A DNA stretch of 64,000 bases, taken from Desulfitobacterium sp050251735 (GTDB lineage Bacteria > Bacillota > Desulfitobacteriia > Desulfitobacteriales > Desulfitobacteriaceae). The translations under genes were made by a program, and so were the position numbers. The notes under the pieces are model-generated. The model ran no database searches. It saw only the letters and a program-made list of their open reading frames with translations, and was not told where the DNA came from. Where the stretch lies: positions 80,590-144,589 of the forward strand of contig JBFWMF010000006.1 of NCBI GenBank assembly GCA_050251735.1. The letters are read 5' to 3'. Positions 1 to 8,841 of this stretch are shown one piece after another. How positions within the stretch are numbered: the first letter of the stretch is position 1; every line of letters starts with the position of its first letter.

Positions 1-992
1 GACATGGGGCCTTGCAAGTGGTGCAGGCGCTTTATGAAAAAGGTGCCCGGCGTTTTGGAGTTGCCCTGTTGGAGGAAGCGATCGAGCTGAAAAAGGCTTT
101 TCCGGATATAAAGCTTATGTTAATTGGAACATTACCTATGGATTCCATAGAGACGATTGTCAAAGAAGAGATCATCTGTGGCGTGTATCGTTTGGAGCAA
201 GCCGTGCTCATATCGAAGGAAGCCAAGAAACAAGGGAAGCAGGCCGTTATTCATCTAAAGGTAGATACTGGAATGGGACGTATAGGCTTTCGAGAAGAGG
301 ACTGGGAAGAGCTTTTCGACTGCTTAAAGCTACCAAATCTTTCCATTGAAGGAATTTTCACTCATTTTGCTACAGCTGATCATGCTGATTTGGGGTTTGC
401 ACAGGAACAATTAAAGATGTTTTTGGAGCTAACCGACAAAATTAAGGCCAAAGGAGCTCATATACCGATTCGCCATGCAGCAAATAGCGGAGCATTATTG
501 CAATTGCCGGATGCTCATTTAGATTTAGTACGGCCAGGGATTATCCTCTATGGACTTGCACCCTCTCAATATGTAGGTAATGATATCGGACTTGAACCTG
601 TACTTTCTTGGAAGGCTAGAATCAGTCATATCAAGACAGTTCCTCAAGGAGAAACCATAAGTTATGGTAGGACCTTTCGAACTGCTTATCCTACTCAAGT
701 GGCAACCATCCCCTTAGGCTATGCCGATGGATTGCGCAGAAGCCTTTCTAATCGAGGTGAAGTTCTCGTCAAGGGAAGACGGGCCACAATAATTGGGAGA
801 GTATGTATGGACCAGACCTTGTTGGATGTCTCGAAAATTCCCAATGTTCAAGTGGGAGAAGAGGTCACTCTAATAGGCACTGATGGCTATGATCGGATTG
901 ATGCTGACGAAATGGCGAGCTGGCTTAATACGATCAATTATGAAATCGTTTGTGGAATATCAAAGCGGGTACCTAGGCTCTATCGAAAATAG
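1..992 (+). CDS. alr: Alanine racemase, 5'-truncated by window edge
   Basis: This is a PLP-dependent fold-III alanine racemase that interconverts L- and D-alanine for peptidoglycan. The reading frame is open back through the first bases (His-Gly-Ala before LQVVQ), matching the family's AYGHGA motif, so the true start and the catalytic lysine lie just upstream of the window. Visible family signatures include SYGRTFRT, IPLGYADG (catalytic Tyr on the opposite subunit face, about residue 236 of the visible part) and CMDQTLLDVS. About 330 residues are visible of the usual 370-390. A strong hairpin terminator follows at 1102-1140. The identity is secure; only the start is missing. Confidence 0.96.
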   Translation, partial: HGALQVVQALYEKGARRFGVALLEEAIELKKAFPDIKLMLIGTLPMDSIETIVKEEIICGVYRLEQAVLISKEAKKQGKQAVIHLKVDTGMGRIGFREEDWEELFDCLKLPNLSIEGIFTHFATADHADLGFAQEQLKMFLELTDKIKAKGAHIPIRHAANSGALLQLPDAHLDLVRPGIILYGLAPSQYVGNDIGLEPVLSWKARISHIKTVPQGETISYGRTFRTAYPTQVATIPLGYADGLRRSLSNRGEVLVKGRRATIIGRVCMDQTLLDVSKIPNVQVGEEVTLIGTDGYDRIDADEMASWLNTINYEIVCGISKRVPRLYRK

Positions 993-1101
993 AAAGATCA
1001 AAGGCCTCCCATCCTACAGTGTGATGTAGCGATGTGAGTCCTTTGATGGCCGAAATAGCTGCTAAGTGAGGCGCCAATAACTATCAAGCTAGCCTAATGC
1101 A

Positions 1102-1140
1102 AAAATCACTAAATCTTCAAGCTGGAGATTTAGTGATTTT
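1102..1140. terminator. Bidirectional terminator between alr and the gamma-CA gene
   Basis: A perfect 15-bp inverted repeat (AAAATCACTAAATCT at 1102-1116, complement at 1126-1140) has T-rich flanks on both strands. It sits between convergent genes, so it can serve both. Confidence 0.85.
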
Positions 1141-1183
1141 GTTTGTTTTCCTGAATGTGCTCAATCTGTTATTGGTATAGAAC

Positions 1184-1708
1184 TCAAGAAATCGGCAGAA
1201 TGACATTTTCCCTGTGTTCATAGGACTTTTCGACATATCGATTGGCAGCGCCTTGGAGCGATTGGATCTCTTCTTTGGTGAGTTCACGCACCACTTTAGC
1301 TGGAGACCCCATAATCAAAACACAGGGTGGAAAATGTTTGTTTTCAGTTATCAAGGATCCTGCCCCCACAAGTGAGTATTCGGCGATAACTGCACCATTA
1401 AGAATGATCGAACTCATACCGATCGTAGAACCTTTTTTGATAGTACAGCCATGGAGTGTTACAGAATGCCCCACGGTGACATCATCCTCAATAACAACTG
1501 GATGACCGCTATCGACATGAATCACTGATAAATCCTGAATATTGGTGCGGTTACCAATTGTAATCGAAGCCAAATCAGCTCTTAGCACGGAATTATACCA
1601 GATGCTGGATTCGTCACCAATTTGCACATCCCCGATAACTTTAGCTCCATCAGCGATGAAGGAGTTCTTACCAAGTTGTGGCTTTTTATCTTTAAAAGAA
1701 TATAACAT
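1184..1708 (-). CDS. Gamma-carbonic-anhydrase-like hexapeptide-repeat protein
   Basis: This 174-residue protein belongs to the left-handed beta-helix family of gamma-class carbonic anhydrases (YrdA/PaaY/CaiE relatives). Hexapeptide repeats ([IV]GxxSxI-like) run from about residue 12 to 140. The three histidines expected for trimer-interface Zn or Fe binding are present in HVDSGHP and GHSVTLHGC. Catalytic activity cannot be inferred, because many relatives lack measurable carbonic anhydrase activity. The gene is monocistronic and convergent with alr. The ATG at 1708 is preceded on its strand by a GGAGGGG ribosome site. Confidence 0.88.
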   Translation of the reverse strand: MLYSFKDKKPQLGKNSFIADGAKVIGDVQIGDESSIWYNSVLRADLASITIGNRTNIQDLSVIHVDSGHPVVIEDDVTVGHSVTLHGCTIKKGSTIGMSSIILNGAVIAEYSLVGAGSLITENKHFPPCVLIMGSPAKVVRELTKEEIQSLQGAANRYVEKSYEHRENVILPIS

Positions 1709-1887
1709 GGATTTTCCCCTCCGTTTTTGGTTGGACTAAGTTTATTTTATACTAGAGATAGCTATAAAGCCAAATATCTTGGCAATTTATTTTCAGTCGC
1801 TTTGCATACTTCTTGATATGCTTCCTTAAAGAGTGCTAAAATTGGGACAGCGAAATAATAAATCTTATTATACGAGGAGACACAGTT

Positions 1888-3297
1888 GTGAAACGAACGT
1901 GGCGCTTTTGGCTTGCCCTTTGGGCAGGTAAAGGAATTAGTGGCATATTGCAGCTTCTGGGCAAAAAAGGAACAACCCTACCTGGAAAAATCGCTTTAAG
2001 CATTGAACCTCAACTTATAGGCGTATTAAGCGTGGGTTTTAACGATGGGATCATTATGGTGACGGGAACTAACGGGAAGACCACTACCGCCAATCTCCTC
2101 GCCCAGATTTTAAAAGCGGCTGGAAAGACATTTGCTTTTAATCAGGCTGGTGCCAATTTAGTCACAGGAATTACTGGAGCCATGCTAGCAAACACAGGTT
2201 GGGGAGGACAAGCTCAGGTCAAGATGGCTCTCTTAGAGGTCGATGAAGCTACCGTGCCGAAATTCTGTCAACAGGTTGTCCCACAGGTTGCGATCATAAC
2301 TAACTTTTTTAGGGATCAGCTCGATCGCTATGGGGAATTGGATACCACCATCAAGCTAGTCCAAGACGCACTTCCCAAAGAGACTCACCTCATTCTCAAT
2401 GCTGATGATCCACTGGTGGCACAGTTTGGACTGGGGAGTCTACATAGTCTGTATTATGGAGTGGAGCGGACAGCGGATAGTAAATCAGTGAGTACAGAGA
2501 CTAGGGAGGCGAGGTTTTGTCCCCGTTGTGGAGAAGAGTTGAAGTATACTCTTTACCACTATGGTCAATTGGGGAAGTATGCCTGTTCTTGTGGTTATAA
2601 GCGGCCAGAACCGTCTGTTTTGGCTGAAGATATTATTGCCAGTGAGGGTGGAATCCAGTTTAAAGTTGAACCAACCTCATATTCTATGGCTCTTCAGGGC
2701 TATTATAATCTCTATAATGCTTTAGCCGCTTTGACCGCGGCGAAGCGTTTAGGCATAAAAGATCAGGAAATACAACGGGGCTTGAGGGAATTTGTCCCCC
2801 AAGCCGGTCGTATGGAGCAATTTGTTTTAGCAAATGGCCCGATCACTTTGACCTTAGTTAAAAATCCGACGGGATTCAATCAAGTTATTCAAACTGTCTT
2901 AAGTCGTAAGGAACTGCCGATTCGTCTGCTGATCGGCATTAATGATCTAGCTGCAGATGGGCGGGACATCTCCTGGTTGTGGGACGTGGATTTTGAACTT
3001 TTAGGCCAAGAAGAGGAGCGAATTCAAAAAATAATTTGCTTCGGTCTTCGGGCGGAAGATATGGCAGTTCGGCTTAAATATGCAGGAGTGCCGGTGAACA
3101 AGCTACACATTGAGCATGAAATGAGTAAAGCTCTGGATAAAGTGCAGGCTGACTCGGAGGGAAGGGAAACAACTTTTATCCTACCTACTTATACTTTACT
3201 TTTCCCTATGCGAGGAATTCTGGAAAATATGCAGATAAAAAAAGATAACGGAGATAGCTCCCAGTATCAAAGTCAAAGAGGGGAGGGTTCAACTTGA
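1888..3297 (+). CDS. murT: Lipid II isoglutaminyl synthase, Mur ligase subunit MurT
   Basis: MurT with GatD amidates the alpha-carboxyl of the D-Glu residue of lipid II to D-isoglutamine, using ATP and glutamine. The 469-residue protein has the Mur-ligase P-loop VTGTNGKTTT at about residues 57-66, the central ATPase domain, and a zinc-ribbon insertion with two CxxC-type pairs (CPRCGEE ... CSCGY, about 208-235) that marks MurT (DUF1727 at the C terminus). The GTG start at 1888 has a GAGGAG site 8 nt upstream. It overlaps gatD by 4 nt (TTGA), which indicates translational coupling of the two subunits. Confidence 0.95.
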   Translation: MKRTWRFWLALWAGKGISGILQLLGKKGTTLPGKIALSIEPQLIGVLSVGFNDGIIMVTGTNGKTTTANLLAQILKAAGKTFAFNQAGANLVTGITGAMLANTGWGGQAQVKMALLEVDEATVPKFCQQVVPQVAIITNFFRDQLDRYGELDTTIKLVQDALPKETHLILNADDPLVAQFGLGSLHSLYYGVERTADSKSVSTETREARFCPRCGEELKYTLYHYGQLGKYACSCGYKRPEPSVLAEDIIASEGGIQFKVEPTSYSMALQGYYNLYNALAALTAAKRLGIKDQEIQRGLREFVPQAGRMEQFVLANGPITLTLVKNPTGFNQVIQTVLSRKELPIRLLIGINDLAADGRDISWLWDVDFELLGQEEERIQKIICFGLRAEDMAVRLKYAGVPVNKLHIEHEMSKALDKVQADSEGRETTFILPTYTLLFPMRGILENMQIKKDNGDSSQYQSQRGEGST

Positions 3298-4052
3298 AAA
3301 TTAAACTCTGCCATCTTTATCCGGATTTGTTGGATCTCTATGGAGATCGTGGTAATATTATGGCTCTATCCGCACGTGCGCACTGGCGGGGGCTAGATTT
3401 AGAAGTCCAAAGAGTATCTCTGGGGGAAAAGATCGATTTTCAATCCTTAGACATCCTATTTATAGGAGGAGGCTCTGACCGAGAACAGAACATTCTCGTC
3501 CAAGATCTCATGGATCGTGTGGATGATTTCAAGGCAGCCATTGATGATGGTCTTGTGGTTCTAACCATCTGTGGTGGATACCAACTCTTAGGGAAATATT
3601 ATCAGACTGCTGAGGGGAGGAATATTCCAGGTTTAGGGATATTGGACCTTTGGACCGTTGCCGGAACCAACCGCCTCATCGGTAATGTCGTGATCGATTT
3701 AGACAGTGAAGATTTATCCTCTGGGAGTGATTGTGTAAGGCTTTCCACTTTGGTAGGGTTTGAAAACCACTCGGGCCGTACCTATCTGGGGAATAACCTT
3801 AAACCGTTGGGCAAGGTCATCCATGGTCACGGGAATAATGGAGAAGATTATGGTGAGGGTATGCGCTATAAGAATGTCTTTGGAACTTATCTGCATGGAC
3901 CGCTTTTACCCAAAAACCCGCACTTTGCGGATTTGCTACTGAGATTGGCTATGGAAAGAAGAGGGCTGACCGAACCGTTGTCCTTGCTTGATGATGAATT
4001 GGAAGAACTTGCCCATCAGACAGTGCTACAGAGGATCATTGGTAAGATGTGA
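3294..4052 (+). CDS. gatD: Lipid II isoglutaminyl synthase, glutamine amidotransferase GatD
   Basis: GatD is the class I (CobB/CobQ-type) glutaminase that supplies ammonia to MurT. The 252-residue protein shows the nucleophile context TICGGYQLLG (Cys about residue 94) and the distal histidine in GTYLHGPLLP (about residue 200). It starts at a TTG inside the murT stop region, with GGGGAGGG just upstream. The order murT-gatD, the 4-nt overlap and the motifs agree with the staphylococcal/streptococcal pair. Confidence 0.95.
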   Translation: MKIKLCHLYPDLLDLYGDRGNIMALSARAHWRGLDLEVQRVSLGEKIDFQSLDILFIGGGSDREQNILVQDLMDRVDDFKAAIDDGLVVLTICGGYQLLGKYYQTAEGRNIPGLGILDLWTVAGTNRLIGNVVIDLDSEDLSSGSDCVRLSTLVGFENHSGRTYLGNNLKPLGKVIHGHGNNGEDYGEGMRYKNVFGTYLHGPLLPKNPHFADLLLRLAMERRGLTEPLSLLDDELEELAHQTVLQRIIGKM

Positions 4053-4262
4053 TTGTTTGATCAGTTTAATAAGGTATTGCAGTAAAATCAGGCGTAAATT
4101 CTAAATTAGGCAGATTCATAGTATATCATTCTTGCTATACTCATATAATAGATATAGCTTTAAAAAGGCTCAAAAGATATGGAGACTTATGAGATACCAA
4201 AATTTACATGCCTTAAAAGGCCTGATATGTCGGTTTTTTTGCCTTCCTAAGGTCCTACTTCG

Positions 4263-4292
4263 TTGACACTTTTTAGGTTTATTGTCTATAAT
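4263..4292 (+). promoter_or_regulatory. SigA-type promoter of mazEF
   Basis: TTGACA at 4263-4268 and TATAAT at 4287-4292 are separated by 18 bp, about 40 bp upstream of the antitoxin start. The rest of the 4053-4330 gap shows only a weak hairpin (AAGGCC-rich, about 4210-4250). Confidence 0.8.
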
Positions 4293-4330
4293 GGAGTATA
4301 GCTGTGGCTAAATGACTTGGGGGTGCTAAC

Positions 4331-4609
4331 GTGGCTGAAAGTAAGCGGATAATGATCAGTTTACCGGAAAATTTGCTTGCGGAAGTGGACGATGTCGTTA
4401 CATTAGAGAATAGAAATCGTAGCGAATTTATACGCGAAGCAATAAATAGTGTTCTCCACGAACGCCGGAAACGGGGAATCCGCGAGCAAATGCGTAAAGG
4501 ATATCAGGAAATGGCTCAGTTGAATTTAGCCATTGCCAGAGAATTGTTTCTTGCAGAAGATGAAGTTCAACCGGCATTTGAAGATTCAAATGTGGAGTGT
4601 CAGAGATGA
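4331..4609 (+). CDS. mazE: MazE/NdoAI-type ribbon-helix-helix antitoxin
   Basis: This is a 92-residue protein with an N-terminal ribbon-helix-helix fold (KRIMISLPENLLAEVDDVV then NRSEFIREAI), like EndoAI of Bacillus. In such systems the N terminus binds the operator and the C-terminal tail wraps the MazF toxin. It starts at GTG 4331 behind GGGGGTG and overlaps mazF by 4 nt (ATGA). In Bacillus the pair sits directly after alr; here murT-gatD lies between. Confidence 0.9.
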   Translation: MAESKRIMISLPENLLAEVDDVVTLENRNRSEFIREAINSVLHERRKRGIREQMRKGYQEMAQLNLAIARELFLAEDEVQPAFEDSNVECQR

Positions 4610-4956
4610 TTATTAAACGCGGGGAAATTTATTATGCTGAGCTAAACCCCGTCGTCGGATCCGAGCAAGGCGGAACACGTCCTGTTTTGGTGGTCCAAAA
4701 TGATATCGGAAATCAATTTAGTCCGACGACGATTATTGCCGCGATAACATCACAGATCGCTAAAGCCAAATTGCCGACTCATGTAGAAGTCCGGGCAAGA
4801 CGTAGTGGATTGGAAAGGGACTCTGTGATTCTGACGGAGCAAATCCGCACTATCGATAAAAGTCGTTTGAAAGAAAAAGTGGCCGTGCTCGATGAAGAAG
4901 TGATGCTGAGAGTAGACCAAGCTATCGAAATCAGCTTGGGACTAACAGATATTTAA
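4606..4956 (+). CDS. mazF: MazF/NdoA (EndoA) mRNA interferase toxin
   Basis: This is a 116-residue PemK/MazF-fold endoribonuclease. IKRGEIYYAELNPVVGSEQGGTRP and the downstream AITSQIAKAKLPTHVEV closely follow Bacillus EndoA, including the conserved Arg and Thr/Ser around the active site (GSEQGGTRPV, AAITSQ). I chose ATG 4606 over the upstream GTG 4597, because GGAG at 4594-4597 is 8 nt before 4606 and the ATGA overlap couples it to mazE. Confidence 0.94.
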   Translation: MIIKRGEIYYAELNPVVGSEQGGTRPVLVVQNDIGNQFSPTTIIAAITSQIAKAKLPTHVEVRARRSGLERDSVILTEQIRTIDKSRLKEKVAVLDEEVMLRVDQAIEISLGLTDI

Positions 4957-4963
4957 GTAGTGG

Positions 4964-4999
4964 ACAGCGTTGGTTGGGAACAACTAATGCTGTTTTTGT
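4964..4999 (+). terminator. Terminator after mazF
   Basis: A stem built from ACAGC/GCTGT plus inner TT/AA and GTTG/CAAC pairs is followed by TTTTTGTTTG. Confidence 0.75.
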
Positions 5000-5094
5000 T
5001 TGACAAGCTTTACTTTCCAATCGCATGTAATAGAGGATTCGTGAATAGAATGCTTAGTGGAGAAGCAAAGCTATTCTAGGAGGGTGAATAAATA

Positions 5095-5844
5095 ATGGAT
5101 AACATGTCAAATGTTAAGATGGAGCGAAAGCCCATCATTGGTATAACTATTGCTCATTGCAATGAAGAGTTGAAATCTTATCCGCGGGCACTTTATGTAG
5201 AGGCTGTGAAGCAAGCTGGTGGGCAGCCCGTATTACTACCACCCATTGCTACCGTCGGAGACGCAAATGAAGTCGTTGCATTAATCGATGGGCTTATCCT
5301 TACAGGTGGTGGAGACATATCACCAATTTTATTGGGAGAAGAACCTTTAAGGGGAATAGGAGAATGTCTTCCTGAGCGAGATTTCAGTGAAATTCTCATG
5401 ACCCGGAAGGCTATAGATAAGTGCCTACCTCTTTTGGGCATATGCAAAGGAATTCAGATTTTAGCAGTTGCTGCTGGGGGTACGATTTATCAAGATATCG
5501 TCAGCGAATGTCCGAAGTCGATGGAACATAAAATGAAAGCACCTCGTAATTTTCCTTGGCATGAAATTCTTCTCATGGAATCACATTTAAAAGAGTTCCT
5601 AGGTGAAGAGCGCATCAGTGTCAACAGTGTTCACCATCAAGCGGTTGCTGAGGTACCCAAAGGATTTACTGTCAGTGCAGTTGCTCCAGATGGAATCATC
5701 GAAGCTATTGAAAAGAGGGGAGCCTCTTTTTGTGTGGGAGTGCAGTGGCATCCTGAAGTGATGGCTAAGGATAAAAACAGTCAGAGGATATTTCAGCAAT
5801 TTATTAAGGCAGGACGAGATTATAGCATGACGAAACTAAAGTAA
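5095..5844 (+). CDS. Gamma-glutamyl-gamma-aminobutyrate hydrolase-family (C26) amidotransferase
   Basis: This 249-residue class I glutamine amidotransferase-like hydrolase belongs to the PuuD/peptidase C26 family. The nucleophile elbow is LGICKGIQIL (Cys about residue 116), and the His-Glu pair is in VQWHPEV (about 219-223). LTGGGDISP near residue 70 is typical of the family. Such enzymes hydrolyse gamma-glutamyl amides, for example gamma-glutamyl-GABA, but no putrescine genes lie nearby, so the substrate is unknown. ATG 5095 follows GGAGGGTG; a second ATG at 5104 is possible. A shared terminator follows. Confidence 0.88.
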   Translation: MDNMSNVKMERKPIIGITIAHCNEELKSYPRALYVEAVKQAGGQPVLLPPIATVGDANEVVALIDGLILTGGGDISPILLGEEPLRGIGECLPERDFSEILMTRKAIDKCLPLLGICKGIQILAVAAGGTIYQDIVSECPKSMEHKMKAPRNFPWHEILLMESHLKEFLGEERISVNSVHHQAVAEVPKGFTVSAVAPDGIIEAIEKRGASFCVGVQWHPEVMAKDKNSQRIFQQFIKAGRDYSMTKLK

Positions 5845-5867
5845 TAATCATTACTGCAATAAAAGTT

Positions 5868-5899
5868 AAAAGCACTGGCTAAGGGAAGCCAGTGCTTTT
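5868..5899. terminator. Bidirectional terminator between C26 hydrolase and spore protein genes
   Basis: A perfect 13-bp stem (AAAAGCACTGGCT / AGCCAGTGCTTTT) with a 6-nt loop lies between convergent genes, with A/T tracts at both ends. Confidence 0.88.
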
Positions 5900-5922
5900 C
5901 CATACGGTTTAGAAGAAGGGGT

Positions 5923-6120
5923 TTAAATTTTAGTACCACCCTTTAAGTTTTGCTCAGCGAATTGAATCATCCGCTTGGTCATCATTCCACCGACGGAACC
6001 GTTTTCACGGCTGGTGCGGTCTCCACCGAGTTGAACTCCCAATTCGTTAGCAATTTCATACTTGAATTGGTCGAGAGATTGACTTGCACCTTGGGTAGCT
6101 GGTTGATTATTGTTGGCCAT
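5923..6120 (-). CDS. Alpha/beta-type small acid-soluble spore protein
   Basis: This 65-residue DNA-coating spore protein has the two family signatures: FKYEIANELGVQ (the GPR protease site region, cleaved next to Glu in germination) and GGDRTSRENGSVGGMMTKRMI (DNA binding). The N terminus is Asn/Gln rich. A GGAGG site precedes the ATG at 6120. It is direct evidence that the organism forms endospores. Expression is expected from SigG in the forespore; I could not define its -35/-10 by eye. Confidence 0.95.
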   Translation of the reverse strand: MANNNQPATQGASQSLDQFKYEIANELGVQLGGDRTSRENGSVGGMMTKRMIQFAEQNLKGGTKI

Positions 6121-6279
6121 GATAAGTAACCTCCTTTAGAATTATAATCTTCAATTTTGAAGCGCTGAATTCTTTGAGGCTCATTTATGTTTTCGGTGAC
6201 TGATTCTAGTATGACCTGATCAAAACAAAATAAACAGGAAAGTTATGGATTGTAGTGTAGAAGCGAGTTAAAGGGGAGG

Positions 6280-8508
6280 TCACTGAAGACCTAAACGCTT
6301 AAGCTTTTTCCAAAGACCAGTACGGGTAATCCCAAGATAATGAGCAAGGGCCGTTTTATTTCCTCCGAATTCACCAAGTAAATGTTCAATCTCTTCCTTC
6401 TCGGAATTTCCTTTATTTGGTCCTGAAACTCGAAGATCGGGAGGGAGATCGTGTGACTGAATGATGGAATCTTCCACAAAAACGTAGAGTCGGTTCATTA
6501 TATTTTGGAGTTGACGAATGTTTCCCGGCCAAGTGTATCTAAGGAGAATATCTTGGGCACCGGGAGAAAGTTTTTTTTCAGGAGTTCCATGAGTCTGTGC
6601 AATGTATCGGAGCATATGCTCGGCTAGTTCTATAATATCCTTCCCGCGTTCGCGCAGGGGAGGGATTTTTAATTCTATAGAGTTAAGTCGATAAAGCAAA
6701 TCTTCTCGGAATTCTCCTTGCTCAACCATTTGATTGAGATTCTTATGAGTTGCTGAGAGAATGCGCACCTTAACTGGTATAGGTTTTATCGCCCCCAACG
6801 GTTCGACCTCTTGTTCCTGTATAACCCGTAAGAGTTTAGCTTGAAGCTCAGAAGAGAGTTCTCCAATTTCATCGAGTAACAGGGTTCCACCGTCAGCTAA
6901 AAGAATCTTTCCACGCTTTCCGCCCTTTAGTCCGCCGCTAAAAGCCCCTTCATAGTAGCCAAAAAGTTCAGATTCTAAGAGGTTAGCAGGTATAGCAGCA
7001 GAATTCACCACAATAAAAGGCCCCTGGGCAACCTGGCTTGTTTGATGGATGGCCTTAGCGAATAATTCTTTACCGGTTCCTGTTTCCCCCGTGATTAGTA
7101 TAGGAAAGTCATATTGAGCGGCCCGGGCAGCTTTTTGAATCGTATCCTGAATGACATCAGAACTTCCAATAATACGTGAAAATCCTGGAGGAACTGCTCT
7201 TTTAGGAGACTGATGGGGAGATTTCTTAGGTGGATGGGATTTAGTGATGGATTCAGCGGAATAGTAGGGTTGGAGTCGGGCGATAATGGAGCTAAGGTGC
7301 TCAGAAGCAACCTTGAATAACCCGGCAAGAAGAGGAGAATATGCCTTTTCGTCCATGGCTGCGGCAGCAAGTACAGCGATAATACGCTCGTTTTGTTCAA
7401 TCGGAGAGTAAAGTATAGAGGTAAATTTTTTGCTAAAGAAAGGATCGATGCCCAGTGATTGAGTATCAGCAATTGTGTAGTATACAATGCTTTTAGCACG
7501 GAGAACTTCAGTCATACCTTTATTGAGAGGCATCCACTCTTTTTTTAAAGAAAGGCCCTCTCCAACACTCACCAGGCATTGGCAATTCTGAAGTTGCTTA
7601 TCGAGGACATAGAGGCTTATGTTTTCAAGCTCAGTTGTTCGCTGTAATTGTGCACAATAATCCGTAAGGAAATTGGGAATATGTTCAACTTGAAGGTTGC
7701 TAGTAACGCTGTGTATATAGGTGGAAGTGGCCATGGTCTGATAGGTGCGCTCCTGAATAATTCCCGAATGAAAAAAGGCCTGACTAAAGTGCTTGGCAAG
7801 CTGGTTGATTAAATAGGCATCTTCAATTTCAAATTGTAATGGTTTCATGCTGCCAAGTAGGATAGCGCCGATGACTTCGTAATCAAAAAGAATAGGAACT
7901 CTTAAGGCAGAACGAAATCCAGTCTGGTACAATAGGGGGTCTTCACTGAAAGAGAAGCTTTCGGTATGTAGTGCGGAAGTCAGCTGAGGTGCTTCGTTTT
8001 CCAGTACCCATCCTAAGCCTGTTTTGCGAATCGTAGAGTAGGGAGCGTATAAGCTTCCTTCAATACCAAAGCCGATGGAATAGGCATAGCTATATTTACG
8101 GAGTTGGGGATCTACCCGCATTAGATCAAAACGCTCGAAAGGGGTTACGTCACTGATCAGATTCACAATTCGAGAAATAATTTCCTCAGGATCAGTAGTT
8201 AAATCTTCGAGACTTCTTTCAAAATGCGAAGGAAGAATTGAGGTGCAATTAGATTCCATGCCGAGAAGTAGTAGACGGTGAGAATCTCCACTCACCTCAA
8301 ATATTTCAACATTCAGCGCCACTTGGTGATTGGCTACTGACCAAGTTGTAATATCATTCTTCGGTTTTAGAGTCAGGAGCATTTCGAGGGACTCAGGGTC
8401 CAATGTATGGATCAATTGCTTGGCAAAATAATTGATCCTTTGAATGGTATCATTTTCGTCTATTCGAATTATCCCAAAGGGAAAGGCTTCAAAAAGCTCA
8501 TCTCTCAT
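6280..8508 (-). CDS. Sigma-54-dependent transcriptional activator (GAF-AAA+-Fis)
   Basis: This is a 742-residue enhancer-binding protein. Residues 1-80 look PAS-like, about 100-250 are a GAF domain (TPFERFDLMRV ... ALRVPILFDYEVIGAILLGS), about 270-400 a second GAF-like region, about 440-670 the AAA+ ATPase (GETGTGKELFAKAI Walker A, LLLDEIGEL Walker B), and the C terminus a Fis-type HTH (GNKTALAHYLGITRTGLWKKL). There is no receiver domain, so a small ligand is the likely signal. The sigma-54 contact loop reads GAFSGG instead of GAFTGA. It is divergent from doxX, which has a -24/-12 promoter, so doxX is its probable target. Confidence 0.92.
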   Translation of the reverse strand: MRDELFEAFPFGIIRIDENDTIQRINYFAKQLIHTLDPESLEMLLTLKPKNDITTWSVANHQVALNVEIFEVSGDSHRLLLLGMESNCTSILPSHFERSLEDLTTDPEEIISRIVNLISDVTPFERFDLMRVDPQLRKYSYAYSIGFGIEGSLYAPYSTIRKTGLGWVLENEAPQLTSALHTESFSFSEDPLLYQTGFRSALRVPILFDYEVIGAILLGSMKPLQFEIEDAYLINQLAKHFSQAFFHSGIIQERTYQTMATSTYIHSVTSNLQVEHIPNFLTDYCAQLQRTTELENISLYVLDKQLQNCQCLVSVGEGLSLKKEWMPLNKGMTEVLRAKSIVYYTIADTQSLGIDPFFSKKFTSILYSPIEQNERIIAVLAAAAMDEKAYSPLLAGLFKVASEHLSSIIARLQPYYSAESITKSHPPKKSPHQSPKRAVPPGFSRIIGSSDVIQDTIQKAARAAQYDFPILITGETGTGKELFAKAIHQTSQVAQGPFIVVNSAAIPANLLESELFGYYEGAFSGGLKGGKRGKILLADGGTLLLDEIGELSSELQAKLLRVIQEQEVEPLGAIKPIPVKVRILSATHKNLNQMVEQGEFREDLLYRLNSIELKIPPLRERGKDIIELAEHMLRYIAQTHGTPEKKLSPGAQDILLRYTWPGNIRQLQNIMNRLYVFVEDSIIQSHDLPPDLRVSGPNKGNSEKEEIEHLLGEFGGNKTALAHYLGITRTGLWKKLKRLGLQ

Positions 8509-8672
8509 TATCGTTCTCCAATATCGTACAATAATAGGTTTTCACGGTATTATTTAACTTTATACTCACACTGAAGCAGATCTCCTTTATTATTTGATTA
8601 TACCTGTTCTAGGCCCAGATGTTAACTGGCTACTTATTCGTGCTTCAAAACAATAGGGCGTATTCTGAAAGC

Positions 8673-8707
8673 ACACAAAAGAGTTAACACTGTTAACTCT
8701 TTTGTGT
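8673..8707. promoter_or_regulatory. 35-bp perfect palindrome, probable enhancer of doxX
   Basis: ACACAAAAGAGTTAACA and its exact complement flank a single C at 8690. The centre is about 100 bp upstream of the predicted doxX transcription start, a usual place for an enhancer-binding-protein site. Further single GTTAAC cores lie at about 8620 and 8713. The palindrome could also fold as a hairpin, but no gene ends here. Confidence 0.75.
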
Positions 8708-8762
8708 TAAGTAGTTAACCATTGCTTATTTCAGAAGTGGCTATTTATAAGTGATTTATCGT

Positions 8763-8779
8763 TGGCATAATATTTGCAT
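8763..8779 (+). promoter_or_regulatory. Sigma-54 (-24/-12) promoter of doxX
   Basis: TTGGCATAATATTTGCAT has GG at 8764-8765 and GC at 8776-8777, the required 12-bp step. The predicted start of transcription is about 8789. No SigA -35/-10 pair is evident here. Confidence 0.85.
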
Positions 8780-8841
8780 AATACTTTATTGTAATTAAAA
8801 ATATGGTAATAACAATCATATTTACAGGAGGAGTTTAGTTT

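Noticed and set aside
4115..4129. TTCAT ... ATCAT upstream of mazE as an eighth regulon site
   Set aside because: The step is 10 bp, there is no third repeat in phase, and mazEF has its own TTGACA/TATAAT promoter.
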